Shown: positions 8,377 through 17,014, numbered from the stretch's first letter. The stretch: 37,013 nucleotides of DNA from Candidatus Omnitrophota bacterium (GCA_016214325.1 JACROS010000043.1:1-37013), one strand, 5' to 3'. Translations and numbers: made by a program. The notes: generated by a model not told the origin, from the letters alone.

Positions 8377-9969
8377 ATGTCTTACACAGTTTTTGCCTTA
8401 AAATGGCGCCCGAAGAACTTTGATGAAGTTGTCGGGCAGGCCCATGTTACCGGTGTTTTAAAGAATTCTATCCAAAAGAGCCGTTTGGCGCACGCCTATT
8501 TGTTTTCTGGGCCTCGAGGGGTGGGTAAGACCTCTTGTGCCAGGATTCTGGCTAAATCGCTTAATTGTAAGGCTGGGCCTACAGCGAACCCCTGCCAGGA
8601 ATGTTCATCTTGCAAAGAAATTAACGATGGCCGTAGTTTGGATGTGATTGAAATTGACGGCGCCTCGAACCGCGGGATTGATGAAATCCGTGTTTTGCGG
8701 GAAAATGTTAAGTTTGCTCCTACCTCGGGTAGATTCAAGATTTATATTATTGATGAAGTGCATATGCTTACAACTGAGGCATTTAACGCGCTTTTAAAGA
8801 CGCTTGAAGAGCCGCCAGAGTTTGTTAAATTTATTTTTGCTACTACTAACCCAAATAAGGTTCTACCGACCATACTTTCGCGTTGTCAGCGTTTTGATTT
8901 TCGTAGAATTACTGCCCGCGAGATTGCCTCTCAGCTTGAAAAGATCGCTGCTGCTGAGAAAATTAATGTAGAAAAAGAAGTTTTATTTGCTATTTCTAAA
9001 TCTAGTGATGGTTCTTTAAGGGATGCTGAGTCAGTTTTGGATCAGCTGGTTTCATTTTCGCAACAGAGAATTTCTTTAAAAGATGTAATTTCTGTGTTGG
9101 GCCTGGTGGAGCAGGAAGCGCTTTTTGAAATTACTGACAGGATGATTAAAAAGGACCCGCAGGCTGTTTTGGCGCTATTTAATAAGTTGATTGATGAGGG
9201 CAAAGATGTGTTTGTTTTTCTATCTAATTTAATTGAGCATTTTCGTAATCTTATGATTGCTAAAGTTACTAAAGCAGATGCAAAACTTATTGATTTACCT
9301 GAGGATATATGCGCAAAGCTTTTGCAGCAAAGCCAGGCTATTAGCTTAGAAGAAATCTTTAGTGCTTTTAATATTTTGGTTAATACTCAAGAAATGGCCA
9401 AGCGTTTTGATTCACCGAGGATACCCTTGGAGATTAATTTAGTGCGCTTAAGCTGTGAGAGAAAGCAGGAGCATAATACAGTTAAATCTCAGCCTGTTCA
9501 GGAGTTAAAAATTCAGAAACCAGCTTTAAAGCAAGAAAGCTCTCCGATGGAGCTTAAGCCGGAAGTTAAGCCTAAAAAAGAAATTCTGCCAGAGCCAGCT
9601 TCTTTACCGGAAACAGTAAATATAACTTTAGAAGAAATAAAATCAGGCTGGAAAAATATTGTAACAGCTCTTAGCACGATAAAGATGTCTCTGGCTACTT
9701 ATTTAGATGAGGGCCAGCCGACAAAATTAAAGGGCGCGGTTTTAACTGTGAGTTTCCCGAAGAATTGCTCATTACATAAAGAGTCGCTTGAGTCAAAAGA
9801 TAACAGGGTAATAATTGAAAAGGCGTTTTTTGATGTTTTAAAAGTGAGCTTGCGTATTAATTTTAATCTTTCTGAAGAAGTAATCCGGGAAGAGCAAGGC
9901 ATGGATCATCCTTTTGTTAAATCTGCTTTGGATATGTTTAACGGTAGAGTGGTGAAAGAAGATAGGTAA
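8377..9969 (+). CDS. dnaX: DNA polymerase III subunit gamma/tau
   Basis: Clamp-loader ATPase of the replicative polymerase. The N-terminus shows the family start (YTVFALKWRPKNFDEVVGQ), Walker A GPRGVGKTSC, the four-Cys zinc site (C in LNCKAG, then CQECSSC), DEVHML Walker B, LLKTLEEPP and SRC sensor. Domain III follows to about residue 365, then a Lys/Pro/Glu-rich linker (about 370-410) and a short C-terminal domain. At 530 residues it is shorter than E. coli tau, as in many non-proteobacteria. No A_AAA_AAG slippery heptamer in the correct frame was found, so a programmed gamma product is not indicated. The recR ATG overlaps the stop codon. Confidence 0.95.
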   Translation: MSYTVFALKWRPKNFDEVVGQAHVTGVLKNSIQKSRLAHAYLFSGPRGVGKTSCARILAKSLNCKAGPTANPCQECSSCKEINDGRSLDVIEIDGASNRGIDEIRVLRENVKFAPTSGRFKIYIIDEVHMLTTEAFNALLKTLEEPPEFVKFIFATTNPNKVLPTILSRCQRFDFRRITAREIASQLEKIAAAEKINVEKEVLFAISKSSDGSLRDAESVLDQLVSFSQQRISLKDVISVLGLVEQEALFEITDRMIKKDPQAVLALFNKLIDEGKDVFVFLSNLIEHFRNLMIAKVTKADAKLIDLPEDICAKLLQQSQAISLEEIFSAFNILVNTQEMAKRFDSPRIPLEINLVRLSCERKQEHNTVKSQPVQELKIQKPALKQESSPMELKPEVKPKKEILPEPASLPETVNITLEEIKSGWKNIVTALSTIKMSLATYLDEGQPTKLKGAVLTVSFPKNCSLHKESLESKDNRVIIEKAFFDVLKVSLRINFNLSEEVIREEQGMDHPFVKSALDMFNGRVVKEDR

Positions 9970-10568
9970 TGGCAAATTATACTGAATCTATAGAAAAATT
10001 AATTGAAAGCCTGGTAAAGCTTCCTGGAATTGGAAGGCGCAGTGCTGAGCGCATAGTGAACCATATTTTAGGAGCTTCAAATCAGGAGTCCAAAGATTTG
10101 TCTGAGTCAATTACGCGCGTAAAAGAAAATGTGCGTTTTTGTTCTATTTGTAATAATTTGAGCGAAGAAGAAATTTGCAGGATTTGTTCGGATATCCGGC
10201 GGCACAAAGATGTGGTGTGTATTGTTGAGAAAACAAGTGATGTTGCTGCTATTGAGAAGGCAGGAACATATCATGGAGTGTATCACGTATTATTAGGATC
10301 AATTTCTCCTTTAGAAGGAAAGGGGCCGGGTGATTTAAAGATTGACGGCCTGATGAATCGAATTAAACAAAATAACATTAAAGAAATTATTATTGCTACT
10401 GATGCGGATACTGAGGGCGAAACCACTGCAATTTATTTGACAAAGCTTATTAAGCCTACGGGAGTTTCTTTGAGCCGTATTGGCCTTGGGCTTCCAGTTG
10501 GTTCTAACCTGGAATATGCAGATTCTACCACTCTTTCTAAGTCTCTTGAGGCCCGCCGCGCACTTTAA
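9969..10568 (+). CDS. recR: Recombination mediator protein RecR
   Basis: RecR acts with RecF/RecO to load RecA at gaps. The 199-residue length is standard. Visible features are the helix-hairpin-helix LVKLPGIGRRSAERI (residues 16-30), the zinc finger CSICNNLSEEEICRIC and the Toprim motif IIIATDADTEGE, and it ends with the usual SLEARRAL region. Its ATG overlaps the dnaX stop by one base (TAATG), so translation is coupled. In many bacteria a YbaB/EbfC gene sits between dnaX and recR; here it is absent. Confidence 0.95.
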   Translation: MANYTESIEKLIESLVKLPGIGRRSAERIVNHILGASNQESKDLSESITRVKENVRFCSICNNLSEEEICRICSDIRRHKDVVCIVEKTSDVAAIEKAGTYHGVYHVLLGSISPLEGKGPGDLKIDGLMNRIKQNNIKEIIIATDADTEGETTAIYLTKLIKPTGVSLSRIGLGLPVGSNLEYADSTTLSKSLEARRAL

Positions 10569-10571
10569 TCT

Positions 10572-12329
10572 ATGATTAGCATATCTAACGTTTCAAAAAA
10601 TTACGGTAAAAGAACTCTCTTTGAAGGAATTTCATTAAGCATTAATCAAGGAGAAAAGATTGGTTTAATCGGGCCTAATGGGTCGGGGAAGAGTACTTTG
10701 TTTTCTTTGATCCTGGGTGAGCTTGAACCTTCCTCAGGAGAAATTAAATTAAACAAAAATACGCATATCGGTTATCTTGCCCAGGAGTCAAAATTCCATT
10801 CAGAGCGAACAGTACTGGCGGAGTTGACTGAGGGTGATGATAGAATTCTGCGCTTTAAAAATGAGAAAGAAAAGCTTGAAGAGAAAAATGAGGCGGACAG
10901 CCACAGATACGGCGAGGTTTTGCATGAACTAGAAACCCTTGGATATTTTGAGCTTGAGCATAAAGCAAAAAAGATTCTTTCCGGGCTTGGATTTAAGGAA
11001 AAAGATTTTAATCGCCCAATTACTCAATTAAGCGGCGGATGGCAGATGCGTACTTTGTTGGCAAAGCTTTTGACTTTTCAGTATGATTTGCTGCTTTTAG
11101 ATGAGCCGACAAACTATTTGGATTTAAATGCAGCATTATGGCTTAAGGATTATTTGGCTTCTTTTGACGGCACATTTATCATGATTTCCCATGACAAGGC
11201 TTACTTAACAGAAGTTACTAATTACACTTTGATTCTTGAACACGGTAAAATCTTTAAAGTGCGGGGTAATTACGAGCATTATGAGCAAGTTAAGAAAGAA
11301 AGGCGTATTCATTTAGAGAAACAGTTTAAAGAACAGGAGAAAAAAAGAGCTCAGCTTGAAGAGTTTGTGGCTCGTTTTCATGCCCAGCCAAATAAGGCTG
11401 CTGCGGTGCGCTCTAAGCGCACGGCACTTGAGCGTTTGGCTCAGGAAGCAGTGGAGCTTCCTCCGGATACACGCGAGAGTATTGGGAGCTTTCATTTTCC
11501 GCCTACTAAAAGAAGCGGCCACCGGGTGATGCAGCTTGAGAAAATTTCAAAGAACTACGGCGAGATTCAGGTTTATAAAGATTTTGATTTTGAAATTACT
11601 CAAGGAGAGAAAGCAGTTTTGGCTGGAGAGAATGGTGCAGGTAAATCTACGCTTTTAAAAATTATGGCTGGCGTAGTTGATATTGACAGCGGCCAGCGTG
11701 TAGCTGGGCATAATGTTAGTGTTGGGTATTTTTCGCAGACGCGCCTTGACGTGTTGAGCCCGGAGAATACAGTTTTACGCGAGGCTTATTCTGCGGCCCC
11801 TGGGTATATGTCTGAAGAAACTATCCGGACCATTCTAGGAGCATTTTTATTTTCTGGTGATGATGCGGAGAAAAAGGTTAAGGTGTTGTCTGGAGGAGAG
11901 AAAAGCCGCCTGATTTTAGCTAAGCTTTTGATTAATCCTCCAAATTTTCTTTTATTAGATGAGCCAACTACGCATTTGGATGTGGATGCTGTTGAGGCAT
12001 TGGTTAAGGCGCTTAATGAGTATGAAGGGACAGTAGTTTTTATCAGCCATGATATTTATTTTGTGAGCCAGGTGGCAAATGTGGTTTATGAGGTTAAAAG
12101 CGGTAATGTACGTAAGTTTCCTGGAACATTTGAATATTATCTTGAGGCGAGAGATCGGCAAGAGGCTTCTTCGCCCGGGGTGAAACCAAAGGTTAGTCCT
12201 GAGAAAACAAAAATAGAAGAAGAAAAGAATAAGAAGAAGGAAGAAGAAAGAAAAAATAAAGAAGAATTATTGTTGAGATTACAGCTAAAATTAGTGAGCT
12301 TGAAGGCAGGATGCTTTAGGGGTAGTTAA
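10572..12329 (+). CDS. ABC-F family ATPase, C-terminus probably frameshifted
   Basis: Soluble protein with two ABC ATPase domains and no membrane part, the ABC-F class that acts on ribosomes (Uup/YdiF/EttA type). Domain 1 has GPNGSGKST and LSGGWQMRTLLAKLL/LLLDEPTNYLD. Domain 2 has GENGAGKST, LSGGEKSRLILAKLL and LLLDEPTTHLD. The interdomain linker is Lys/Arg-rich. The last ~18 residues (LRLQLKLVSLKAGCFRGS) do not look like an ABC-F tail, whereas the alternate frame from 12275 reads EITAKISELEGRML-stop, a typical coiled-coil end. A one-base loss in the preceding A/G-rich run would explain it. It starts 3 bases after recR and its 3' end overlaps corA by 4 bases. Confidence 0.88.
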   Translation: MISISNVSKNYGKRTLFEGISLSINQGEKIGLIGPNGSGKSTLFSLILGELEPSSGEIKLNKNTHIGYLAQESKFHSERTVLAELTEGDDRILRFKNEKEKLEEKNEADSHRYGEVLHELETLGYFELEHKAKKILSGLGFKEKDFNRPITQLSGGWQMRTLLAKLLTFQYDLLLLDEPTNYLDLNAALWLKDYLASFDGTFIMISHDKAYLTEVTNYTLILEHGKIFKVRGNYEHYEQVKKERRIHLEKQFKEQEKKRAQLEEFVARFHAQPNKAAAVRSKRTALERLAQEAVELPPDTRESIGSFHFPPTKRSGHRVMQLEKISKNYGEIQVYKDFDFEITQGEKAVLAGENGAGKSTLLKIMAGVVDIDSGQRVAGHNVSVGYFSQTRLDVLSPENTVLREAYSAAPGYMSEETIRTILGAFLFSGDDAEKKVKVLSGGEKSRLILAKLLINPPNFLLLDEPTTHLDVDAVEALVKALNEYEGTVVFISHDIYFVSQVANVVYEVKSGNVRKFPGTFEYYLEARDRQEASSPGVKPKVSPEKTKIEEEKNKKKEEERKNKEELLLRLQLKLVSLKAGCFRGS

Positions 12330-13297
12330 ATCCATTTCTTGCGTTTGAAATAAGTTAGCATAATTATGGTTGAGATGAGCATAAAGCCGATGACAGCAGG
12401 ATAGCCGAATTTGCTGTTAAGCTCAGGCATATGCCGGAAGTTCATGCCATAGATACTGGCAATAAGCGTTAAGGGCATCATAATAGTAGCAATTACTGTT
12501 AAGGTCTTCATGATTTCATTTAAACGGTTTGAAACTACAGAAACATAAGCTTCCATTGCGCCTGTTACAATATCCCGTGAAGTTCCGACGATATCATTGA
12601 GCCTAACCAGATTGTCGTGTATATTCCTGAAGTAAACTGCATTTGAAGGAGAAATAAGATGAAAATCTCCGCGGGCAACCAATCCCATGACGTCTGCTTG
12701 GGGGCCGATAGTGCGGCGCAGGTACATAATTTCATTTTTTAAGCCGTAGATTTTTTTAAGTGTTTCGTTTGTCGGGTCCTTGAATAATTCATCGCTCATT
12801 TCATCAACCATATTATCAAATTCATTTATAATTGGGAAATAGCTGTCTACAATACATTCAATGATGGAGTAGAGAAGAAAGTCTGCTCCATTCATGATGA
12901 TTGGGGACAATTTTCTGATTCTTTCTTTACTTGTAATTAGTGCATTGAGGCTGTCGGTATGAGTGGTAATTAGAAAGTTTTTCCCTAAACAGCAGTCAAG
13001 CTCTTGTGTCTTGATTCTTCCTCTTGCTTTGTCATGGGATTCCATAGAGAAGGCGACAAGAAAGATGTAATCTTTAAAGTTTTCAATTTTCGGGCGGGCA
13101 TTTACCATAATAAAATCTTCAATGGTTAGCGGGTGGAGGTTAAAGATTTCAGTAAGAATATCTATATCTGTATCATCCATATCCCGCATGTCGACCCAAA
13201 GCAGGTTTTTTTCGTCTTTTAAAGATTCTCGGATATCTTCAGGAGTAAGATTTGTTTTTAATTCTTTTTGCGGGGTGTAAAGAAATGCTTCGTACAT
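12326..13297 (-). CDS. corA: CorA-family divalent metal ion transporter
   Basis: Inner-membrane Mg2+/Co2+ channel protein. It has a large cytoplasmic N-domain (including LTIEDFIMVNARPKIENF), a long helix and two C-terminal membrane helices. The first helix carries the diagnostic loop YGMNFRHMPE (GMN motif), and the protein ends KRKKWI. I moved the start from the track's 13336 to the ATG at 13297. GGAG lies 5 nt before it (MYEAFLYTPQ), and the predicted -10 box (13335-13340) overlaps the upstream ATG, so the upstream codon would not be transcribed. The product is 323 residues, a normal CorA length. Convergent with the ABC-F gene, with a 4-bp overlap. Confidence 0.92.
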   Translation of the reverse strand: MYEAFLYTPQKELKTNLTPEDIRESLKDEKNLLWVDMRDMDDTDIDILTEIFNLHPLTIEDFIMVNARPKIENFKDYIFLVAFSMESHDKARGRIKTQELDCCLGKNFLITTHTDSLNALITSKERIRKLSPIIMNGADFLLYSIIECIVDSYFPIINEFDNMVDEMSDELFKDPTNETLKKIYGLKNEIMYLRRTIGPQADVMGLVARGDFHLISPSNAVYFRNIHDNLVRLNDIVGTSRDIVTGAMEAYVSVVSNRLNEIMKTLTVIATIMMPLTLIASIYGMNFRHMPELNSKFGYPAVIGFMLISTIIMLTYFKRKKWI

Positions 13298-13334
13298 ATC
13301 AGCTCCATTTTTAACAAAGTTTCGTATTTTATTC

Positions 13335-13362
13335 ATTTTAGCACAAAGCCTTTTCTAGGCAA
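13335..13362 (-). promoter_or_regulatory. Promoter for corA
   Basis: On the minus strand: TTGCCT (13357-13362), 16-nt spacer, TAAAAT (13335-13340). The predicted start, near 13328, supports the downstream corA start codon. Confidence 0.6.
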
Positions 13363-13405
13363 GAGAAAGATTTTTTATTAGGATTAGTTTGGTGCTGTTT
13401 AAATA

Positions 13406-13444
13406 AAAATACCCAGTTAATTAATAGTTTTAACTGGGTATTTT
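13406..13444 (-). terminator. Terminator downstream of tRNA-Asn (also symmetric for plus strand)
   Basis: AAAATACCCAGTTAA and TTAACTGGGTATTTT form a perfect 15-bp inverted repeat with a 9-base loop. Read on the minus strand it begins at the tRNA 3' end and finishes in a T-run. Confidence 0.85.
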
Positions 13445-13519
13445 GGCTCCCCCTCGAGGACTCGAACCTCGGACCTGGTGGTTAACAGCCACTCGCTCTA
13501 CCGACTGAGCTAAGGGGGA
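13444..13519 (-). tRNA. tRNA-Asn (anticodon GTT)
   Basis: The 76-nt minus-strand sequence folds as a full cloverleaf. The acceptor stem is TCCCCCT/AGGGGGA with discriminator G and an encoded CCA. The D arm is GCTCAGTCGGTAGAGC, the anticodon arm GGCTGTTAACC gives anticodon GTT, and the T arm contains GGTTCGAGTCC. A good promoter lies just upstream and a terminator just downstream, so it is a single-gene unit. Confidence 0.97.
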
Positions 13520-13530
13520 ATAGTTTAAAT

Positions 13531-13558
13531 ATTTTACCTTAAATAGCGACTCAGTCAA
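13531..13558 (-). promoter_or_regulatory. Promoter for tRNA-Asn
   Basis: On the minus strand: TTGACT (13553-13558), 16-nt spacer, TAAAAT (13531-13536). The -10 ends 11 nt before the mature tRNA 5' end. Confidence 0.75.
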
Positions 13559-13601
13559 ACAAAATCTTTTCAAAATAAATTAGAAATTCATCTCTAAAAT
13601 G

Positions 13602-13648
13602 TTGATATGCAAGTAAAATCTTGTATAGAGTTAAATTTTTGATAGAAT
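13602..13648 (+). promoter_or_regulatory. Possible promoter(s) for the histidine phosphatase gene
   Basis: Two overlapping candidates are visible: TTGATA-16-TATAGA (13602-13629) and TTGTAT-16-TAGAAT (13621-13648). I cannot tell which is used. Confidence 0.35.
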
Positions 13649-13680
13649 AATTCTAAAGAGGAGCTTAATTTTTTAATTCT

Positions 13681-14316
13681 ATGATGCGAAAAATTAAAAT
13701 TTTATCATTAATTTTTGTATTGCCGGTAATATTAGCGGCTACGGCGGTTTTTGCCGGGTCGCAACAGGATAAATCTCGAACTGATAATTTGCCTGCGCTC
13801 AAAAATGCGGTCATTCTTATCATCCGGCACGCCGAAAAACCGGAGAGTGGATATGTTCTGTCGCCGCAAGGCCAGGAGCGAGCCCAGGCTTATGTAAAGT
13901 ATTTTCAGAACTACACGATTGATTCTAAGCCTCTACACATAGATTATTTATTTTCTTCGGCTGATTCGGAGAAAAGCCATCGTCCACGTCTTACCATTGA
14001 GCCTCTTAGCAAAGCGCTTGGCATCAAAATCGATACCCGTTTCAAAAATGATGAGTTTTCAGAGTTAGCTCGAGAAATCCAATTGCGTCCGCACGGCAAA
14101 CATATTTTAATCTGCTGGCATCACGGAAGGATTCCTTTGCTTTTAAATGCGCTTGGCGTTGATCCTGATCGGCTTCTGCCTCAGGGAAAATGGCCGGCAG
14201 ATGTTTTTTGCTGGGTTATTCAACTGCGTTACAATGAAAATGGGCAGTTGTTTAACAGCATGTGCATTAATGAGAACCTGATGCCTGGAGATTCAACTAA
14301 ACATACCTTAAAGTAA
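13681..14316 (+). CDS. Secreted histidine phosphatase family protein
   Basis: The N-terminus is a signal peptide (MMRKIKILSLIFVLPVILAA...AVFAGS), so the product should be periplasmic. The phosphohistidine motif IIRHAEKPESG (about residues 47-57, the RHG/RHE signature) and the second catalytic His in CWHHGRIPLLL are present, with LSPQGQERAQAY between them. Substrate unknown; sugar phosphates or phosphate esters are possible. Codon use is somewhat richer in GC than its neighbours, a weak hint of transfer. An AAGAGGAG lies about 19 nt before the ATG, too far for normal spacing, and no in-frame start sits closer. Alone in its unit, divergent from tRNA-Asn. Confidence 0.8.
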   Translation: MMRKIKILSLIFVLPVILAATAVFAGSQQDKSRTDNLPALKNAVILIIRHAEKPESGYVLSPQGQERAQAYVKYFQNYTIDSKPLHIDYLFSSADSEKSHRPRLTIEPLSKALGIKIDTRFKNDEFSELAREIQLRPHGKHILICWHHGRIPLLLNALGVDPDRLLPQGKWPADVFCWVIQLRYNENGQLFNSMCINENLMPGDSTKHTLK

Positions 14317-14502
14317 TTATACGCTAGGTTAAAAAACGATAATTCAACCGATCGCTGTCCATTCTTCGAGTAAATCTTCCGCTCTTGTTAAACGCAGTCA
14401 GTTACGAAAATTGTTTATGAATGGGATTAGGATAAGAATAGTGTGTTTAAAATAAGCTGTTGGGTTTTTATCTGGAGGGGGAGTTTGATTACCAGGCACT
14501 TA

Positions 14503-14524
14503 AAGCCATATTGCAATATGGCTT
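14503..14524. promoter_or_regulatory. Perfect 22-bp palindrome abutting the choloylglycine hydrolase promoter
   Basis: AAGCCATATTG followed directly by its reverse complement CAATATGGCTT, with no loop. It overlaps the predicted -35 box by two bases, a position that fits an operator. The rest of the 268-base gap (14317-14584) shows no ORF. Confidence 0.55.
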
Positions 14525-14550
14525 GCCTAACTTTTTGGTAGAGCTATAAT
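14523..14550 (+). promoter_or_regulatory. Promoter for the choloylglycine hydrolase gene
   Basis: TTGCCT (14523-14528), 16-nt spacer, TATAAT (14545-14550). The segment TAGAGCTATAATT recurs exactly at the promoter of the sensor-like gene (17032-17044). Confidence 0.6.
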
Positions 14551-14584
14551 TGTCTTGGTTGTTTAAATTTTACAGGAGGCGACA

Positions 14585-15679
14585 ATGTCAAATAAACTTG
14601 CAACAAAGCTTTGGTTAGCATTAATTTTGTTTTTAGCTTTCTCGGATAATGCAGTTTTTGCCTGCAGCGATTTTCAGATTAAGGCAAAAGATAACAGTAT
14701 TATAATCGGGCGTTCAATGGAGTTTCCTGTTGATCTTCATTCTCGTGTAGTGATTGTCCCTCGGGGTAGGCAGTTTGTCAGTATTAATGACAAAGGCGTA
14801 AAAGGGATTAGTTGGACTAATAAATATGGTTTCTTGGGTATTGGTGCTTTTAATGTCAAGAATTCTTACTTAGAAGGTTTTAATGAAAAAGGCCTTGCTT
14901 TTGATGCCTTAATGTTTACAGGAGCTAAATATCAGCCAGCAGTGCCCGGCAAATTCGTAACCATAAGTGATTTCGGCTCTTGGATTATGGGTAATTTTGC
15001 GAATGTTGAAGAAGTAAAAGAAGCTTTACCTAAAATTAATGTTGCAGGAATAAAATTAAAAGAAGCAAATGGCGAGTTATATTTACATATTGCGCTGCAT
15101 GACGCCGCAGGGAAGAACCTTGTTATTGAATTTATTGAAGGAGAGGTAAAGGTTTATGATAATCCATTGGGGGTGATGACTAACCGCCCAGAATTTCCGT
15201 ATCATTTAGATAACCTGCGCAATTATATTAATCTGGATGCCTACGACAAGAAGGCTAAGATGATTCTCGGAGTTAAGATTGAGCCAACAGGAGTGGGTAG
15301 CGGAATGCTTGGTTTGCCGGGTGATTGGTCGCCGCCTTCTCGTTTTGTGCGTTTGGCACTAAGTGTTAATGAAGCTTTGCGGCCGGAAAATTCAGAGCAA
15401 GCAATTAATCTAGCGCAGCATATTTTGAATATTGTGGATATCCCTAAAGGAGTAATTAAAGAAAATCCTGCTCCTTTAATTACGCTTGAAGGTTATGCGC
15501 AGTGGGTGGTGATCAAGGATTTGACTAATAAGGTTCTTTATTACAAAACACATGACAACACTTCCTTAAAGAAGGTTGATTTGAAGTATTTTGACTTGAT
15601 GCCCGGAGCTTTAGAGCGTTCAATTGCTATTGACGACGCGCACCAGAGTGTTATTGATGTAAGCGCTGAATTAAAATAA
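14585..15679 (+). CDS. Choloylglycine hydrolase / penicillin V acylase family protein (Ntn hydrolase)
   Basis: Linear amide hydrolase of the N-terminal nucleophile class. A signal peptide (residues 1-26, ending AVFA) is followed at once by Cys27 in CSDFQIKAKDNSIIIGRSMEF, so signal cleavage would expose the catalytic Cys. Other family features are GRSMEF, NEKGLAFDALMF, LGVMTNRPEFPYHLDNL and SPPSRFVRLA. Bile salts are an unlikely substrate if the organism is not gut-associated. N-acyl homoserine lactones, N-acyl amino acids or penicillin V-like amides are known for other members. AGGAGG lies 7 nt before the ATG. Its own promoter has a palindrome at the -35 box. Confidence 0.87.
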   Translation: MSNKLATKLWLALILFLAFSDNAVFACSDFQIKAKDNSIIIGRSMEFPVDLHSRVVIVPRGRQFVSINDKGVKGISWTNKYGFLGIGAFNVKNSYLEGFNEKGLAFDALMFTGAKYQPAVPGKFVTISDFGSWIMGNFANVEEVKEALPKINVAGIKLKEANGELYLHIALHDAAGKNLVIEFIEGEVKVYDNPLGVMTNRPEFPYHLDNLRNYINLDAYDKKAKMILGVKIEPTGVGSGMLGLPGDWSPPSRFVRLALSVNEALRPENSEQAINLAQHILNIVDIPKGVIKENPAPLITLEGYAQWVVIKDLTNKVLYYKTHDNTSLKKVDLKYFDLMPGALERSIAIDDAHQSVIDVSAELK

Positions 15680-15693
15680 AAGGACAAGAATTA

Positions 15694-16287
15694 ATGATGC
15701 AAGATTTTAAAGAGCTAATAAAGTTTCTTCTTGGTTTTTCCCCGTGGCTTTTGTTTCTTTTTATATCCGGCCATACATTAGCCAGCCTGGAAAGAGCTAT
15801 TATTATTTGTTTCTTGGTTAGTTTTTTATTAGGTTTTAGAGATTTGTGCAAAGGTTTCATTTTGCAATGGGGAACTTTATTTTTCTTTATAACTTGTTTG
15901 ATAACTATTAATTTGATGAAACTAGTGTTTGTTGCAGAAAACATGGGGATAGTTTCAAATGGATTTCTTGCAAGTATTGTCTGGGTAACAATATTAATTA
16001 GAAAACCCTTTACACTGCAATATGCAAGATCGGATCTTCCTAGAGAAAGATGGGATGATCCAGGAGTTCTAAAAAGCTGTCGTTTTATAGCCATTGTTTG
16101 GGCGTTAATATTAACTTTTTCTACATTGGTATCTATTTTTAGAGTTTTTAGGCCTCATGTGTATTCTAGCGGTTTTTATTTTGATATTAGCCTAGCCACT
16201 ATGTTAGGGGGTAGTATTTTCACGGTTTTATATAAAAAATATAAACGAAACCAGCGTCTCCGACAAAATAAAGAAGTTGTTAAGTAA
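15694..16287 (+). CDS. Integral membrane protein of unknown function
   Basis: I do not recognise a named family with certainty. About five to six hydrophobic helices are visible (such as GFSPWLLFLFISGHTLA, AIIICFLVSFLLGF, WGTLFFFITCLITIN and FIAIVWALILTFSTLVSIF). A conserved-looking loop, PFTLQYARSDLPRERWDDPGVL, lies between helices, and the tail is basic. It begins 14 bases after the choloylglycine hydrolase stop behind AAGGACAAG, so it is probably co-transcribed with it. No catalytic motif is apparent. Confidence 0.7.
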   Translation: MMQDFKELIKFLLGFSPWLLFLFISGHTLASLERAIIICFLVSFLLGFRDLCKGFILQWGTLFFFITCLITINLMKLVFVAENMGIVSNGFLASIVWVTILIRKPFTLQYARSDLPRERWDDPGVLKSCRFIAIVWALILTFSTLVSIFRVFRPHVYSSGFYFDISLATMLGGSIFTVLYKKYKRNQRLRQNKEVVK

Positions 16288-16315
16288 CTTAGGTAGTTTA
16301 TTTTTAGTATTTATT

Positions 16316-17008
16316 ATGAGTTTAAAACTTGATTTACAAAGACACAGCGATAAGAAAAAGGCTGAAATATTACAGCGTTTCTTTAAAACCGGCGCTGGTG
16401 AATATGCCCAAGGGGATATTTTTATTGGAATTATAGTGCCGGTATTAAGAAGTTTGTCCAGGCAGTATCAAGATTTATCGTTTGCTGAAACTCTGCAGTT
16501 ACTTAAATCTCCGATTCATGAAGAGCGGCTGTTGTCTTTATTTATTTTTATCCTAAAATATAATAAATCTGATCTAACGGGGAAAGAAAAGATATATAAA
16601 ATATATTTGAATCATACTAAATATATAAATAATTGGGATCTTGTGGATGTTACGGCAAAGCATATTGTTGGGGATTTTCTAAAAAATAAAGACAGGTCGC
16701 CTCTTTATAAATTAGCTCACTCTGATTCTTTGTGGGAAAAAAGAATTGCTGTTTTATCTACGTTTCATTTTATTGGAAATAATGATTTTAAGGATGCTCT
16801 AAAAATAGCAGAAATTCTTGTTCAAGATGAGCACGATTTGATTCATAAGGCAGTAGGTTGGATGCTGCGGGAAGTAGGCAAAAGAAATATTAATTTCGAG
16901 GAGAAATTCTTAAACAAATATTATAAAGCTATGCCTAGAACAATGCTTAGGTATGCAATTGAGCGTTTTCCAGAATCAAAAAGAAAAGCATATTTAAATT
17001 CTAAATAA
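16316..17008 (+). CDS. AlkD-like DNA alkylation repair protein (HEAT-like repeats)
   Basis: AlkD-type glycosylases remove alkylated purines using a HEAT-like helical repeat fold. The sequence matches the family through KAEILQRFFKTGAGEYAQGD, FIGIIVPVLRSLSRQY, LLKSPIHEERLLSLFIF, INNWDLVDVTAKHIVG, LWEKRIAVLSTFHFIG and HKAVGWMLREVGKRN. The WDLVD and WMLREVGK segments contain the residues that face DNA in AlkD. I chose the ATG at 16316 (MSLKLDLQRH) because family homology begins there. The track's TTG at 16277 adds 13 hydrophobic residues and overlaps the upstream gene. The product is 230 residues. Confidence 0.85.
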   Translation: MSLKLDLQRHSDKKKAEILQRFFKTGAGEYAQGDIFIGIIVPVLRSLSRQYQDLSFAETLQLLKSPIHEERLLSLFIFILKYNKSDLTGKEKIYKIYLNHTKYINNWDLVDVTAKHIVGDFLKNKDRSPLYKLAHSDSLWEKRIAVLSTFHFIGNNDFKDALKIAEILVQDEHDLIHKAVGWMLREVGKRNINFEEKFLNKYYKAMPRTMLRYAIERFPESKRKAYLNSK

Positions 17009-17014
17009 TATTTA

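Noticed and set aside
9560-9600. A-rich stretch in dnaX as a programmed frameshift site
   Set aside because: CCTAAAAAAGAA reads CCT AAA AAA GAA; the A_AAA_AAG heptamer is not in the required frame and no following stop/hairpin pair was found.
14503-14550. Palindrome plus CTTTTTGG as a rho-independent terminator for the histidine phosphatase gene
   Set aside because: The stem is AT-rich with no loop, the T-run starts several bases later and is short, and the position against the -35 box fits an operator better. A minor terminator role is not excluded.
15651-16094. 147-codon minus-strand ORF opposite the membrane protein
   Set aside because: The plus-strand frame has a ribosome site and clear membrane helices; the minus frame has no domain signal or promoter.
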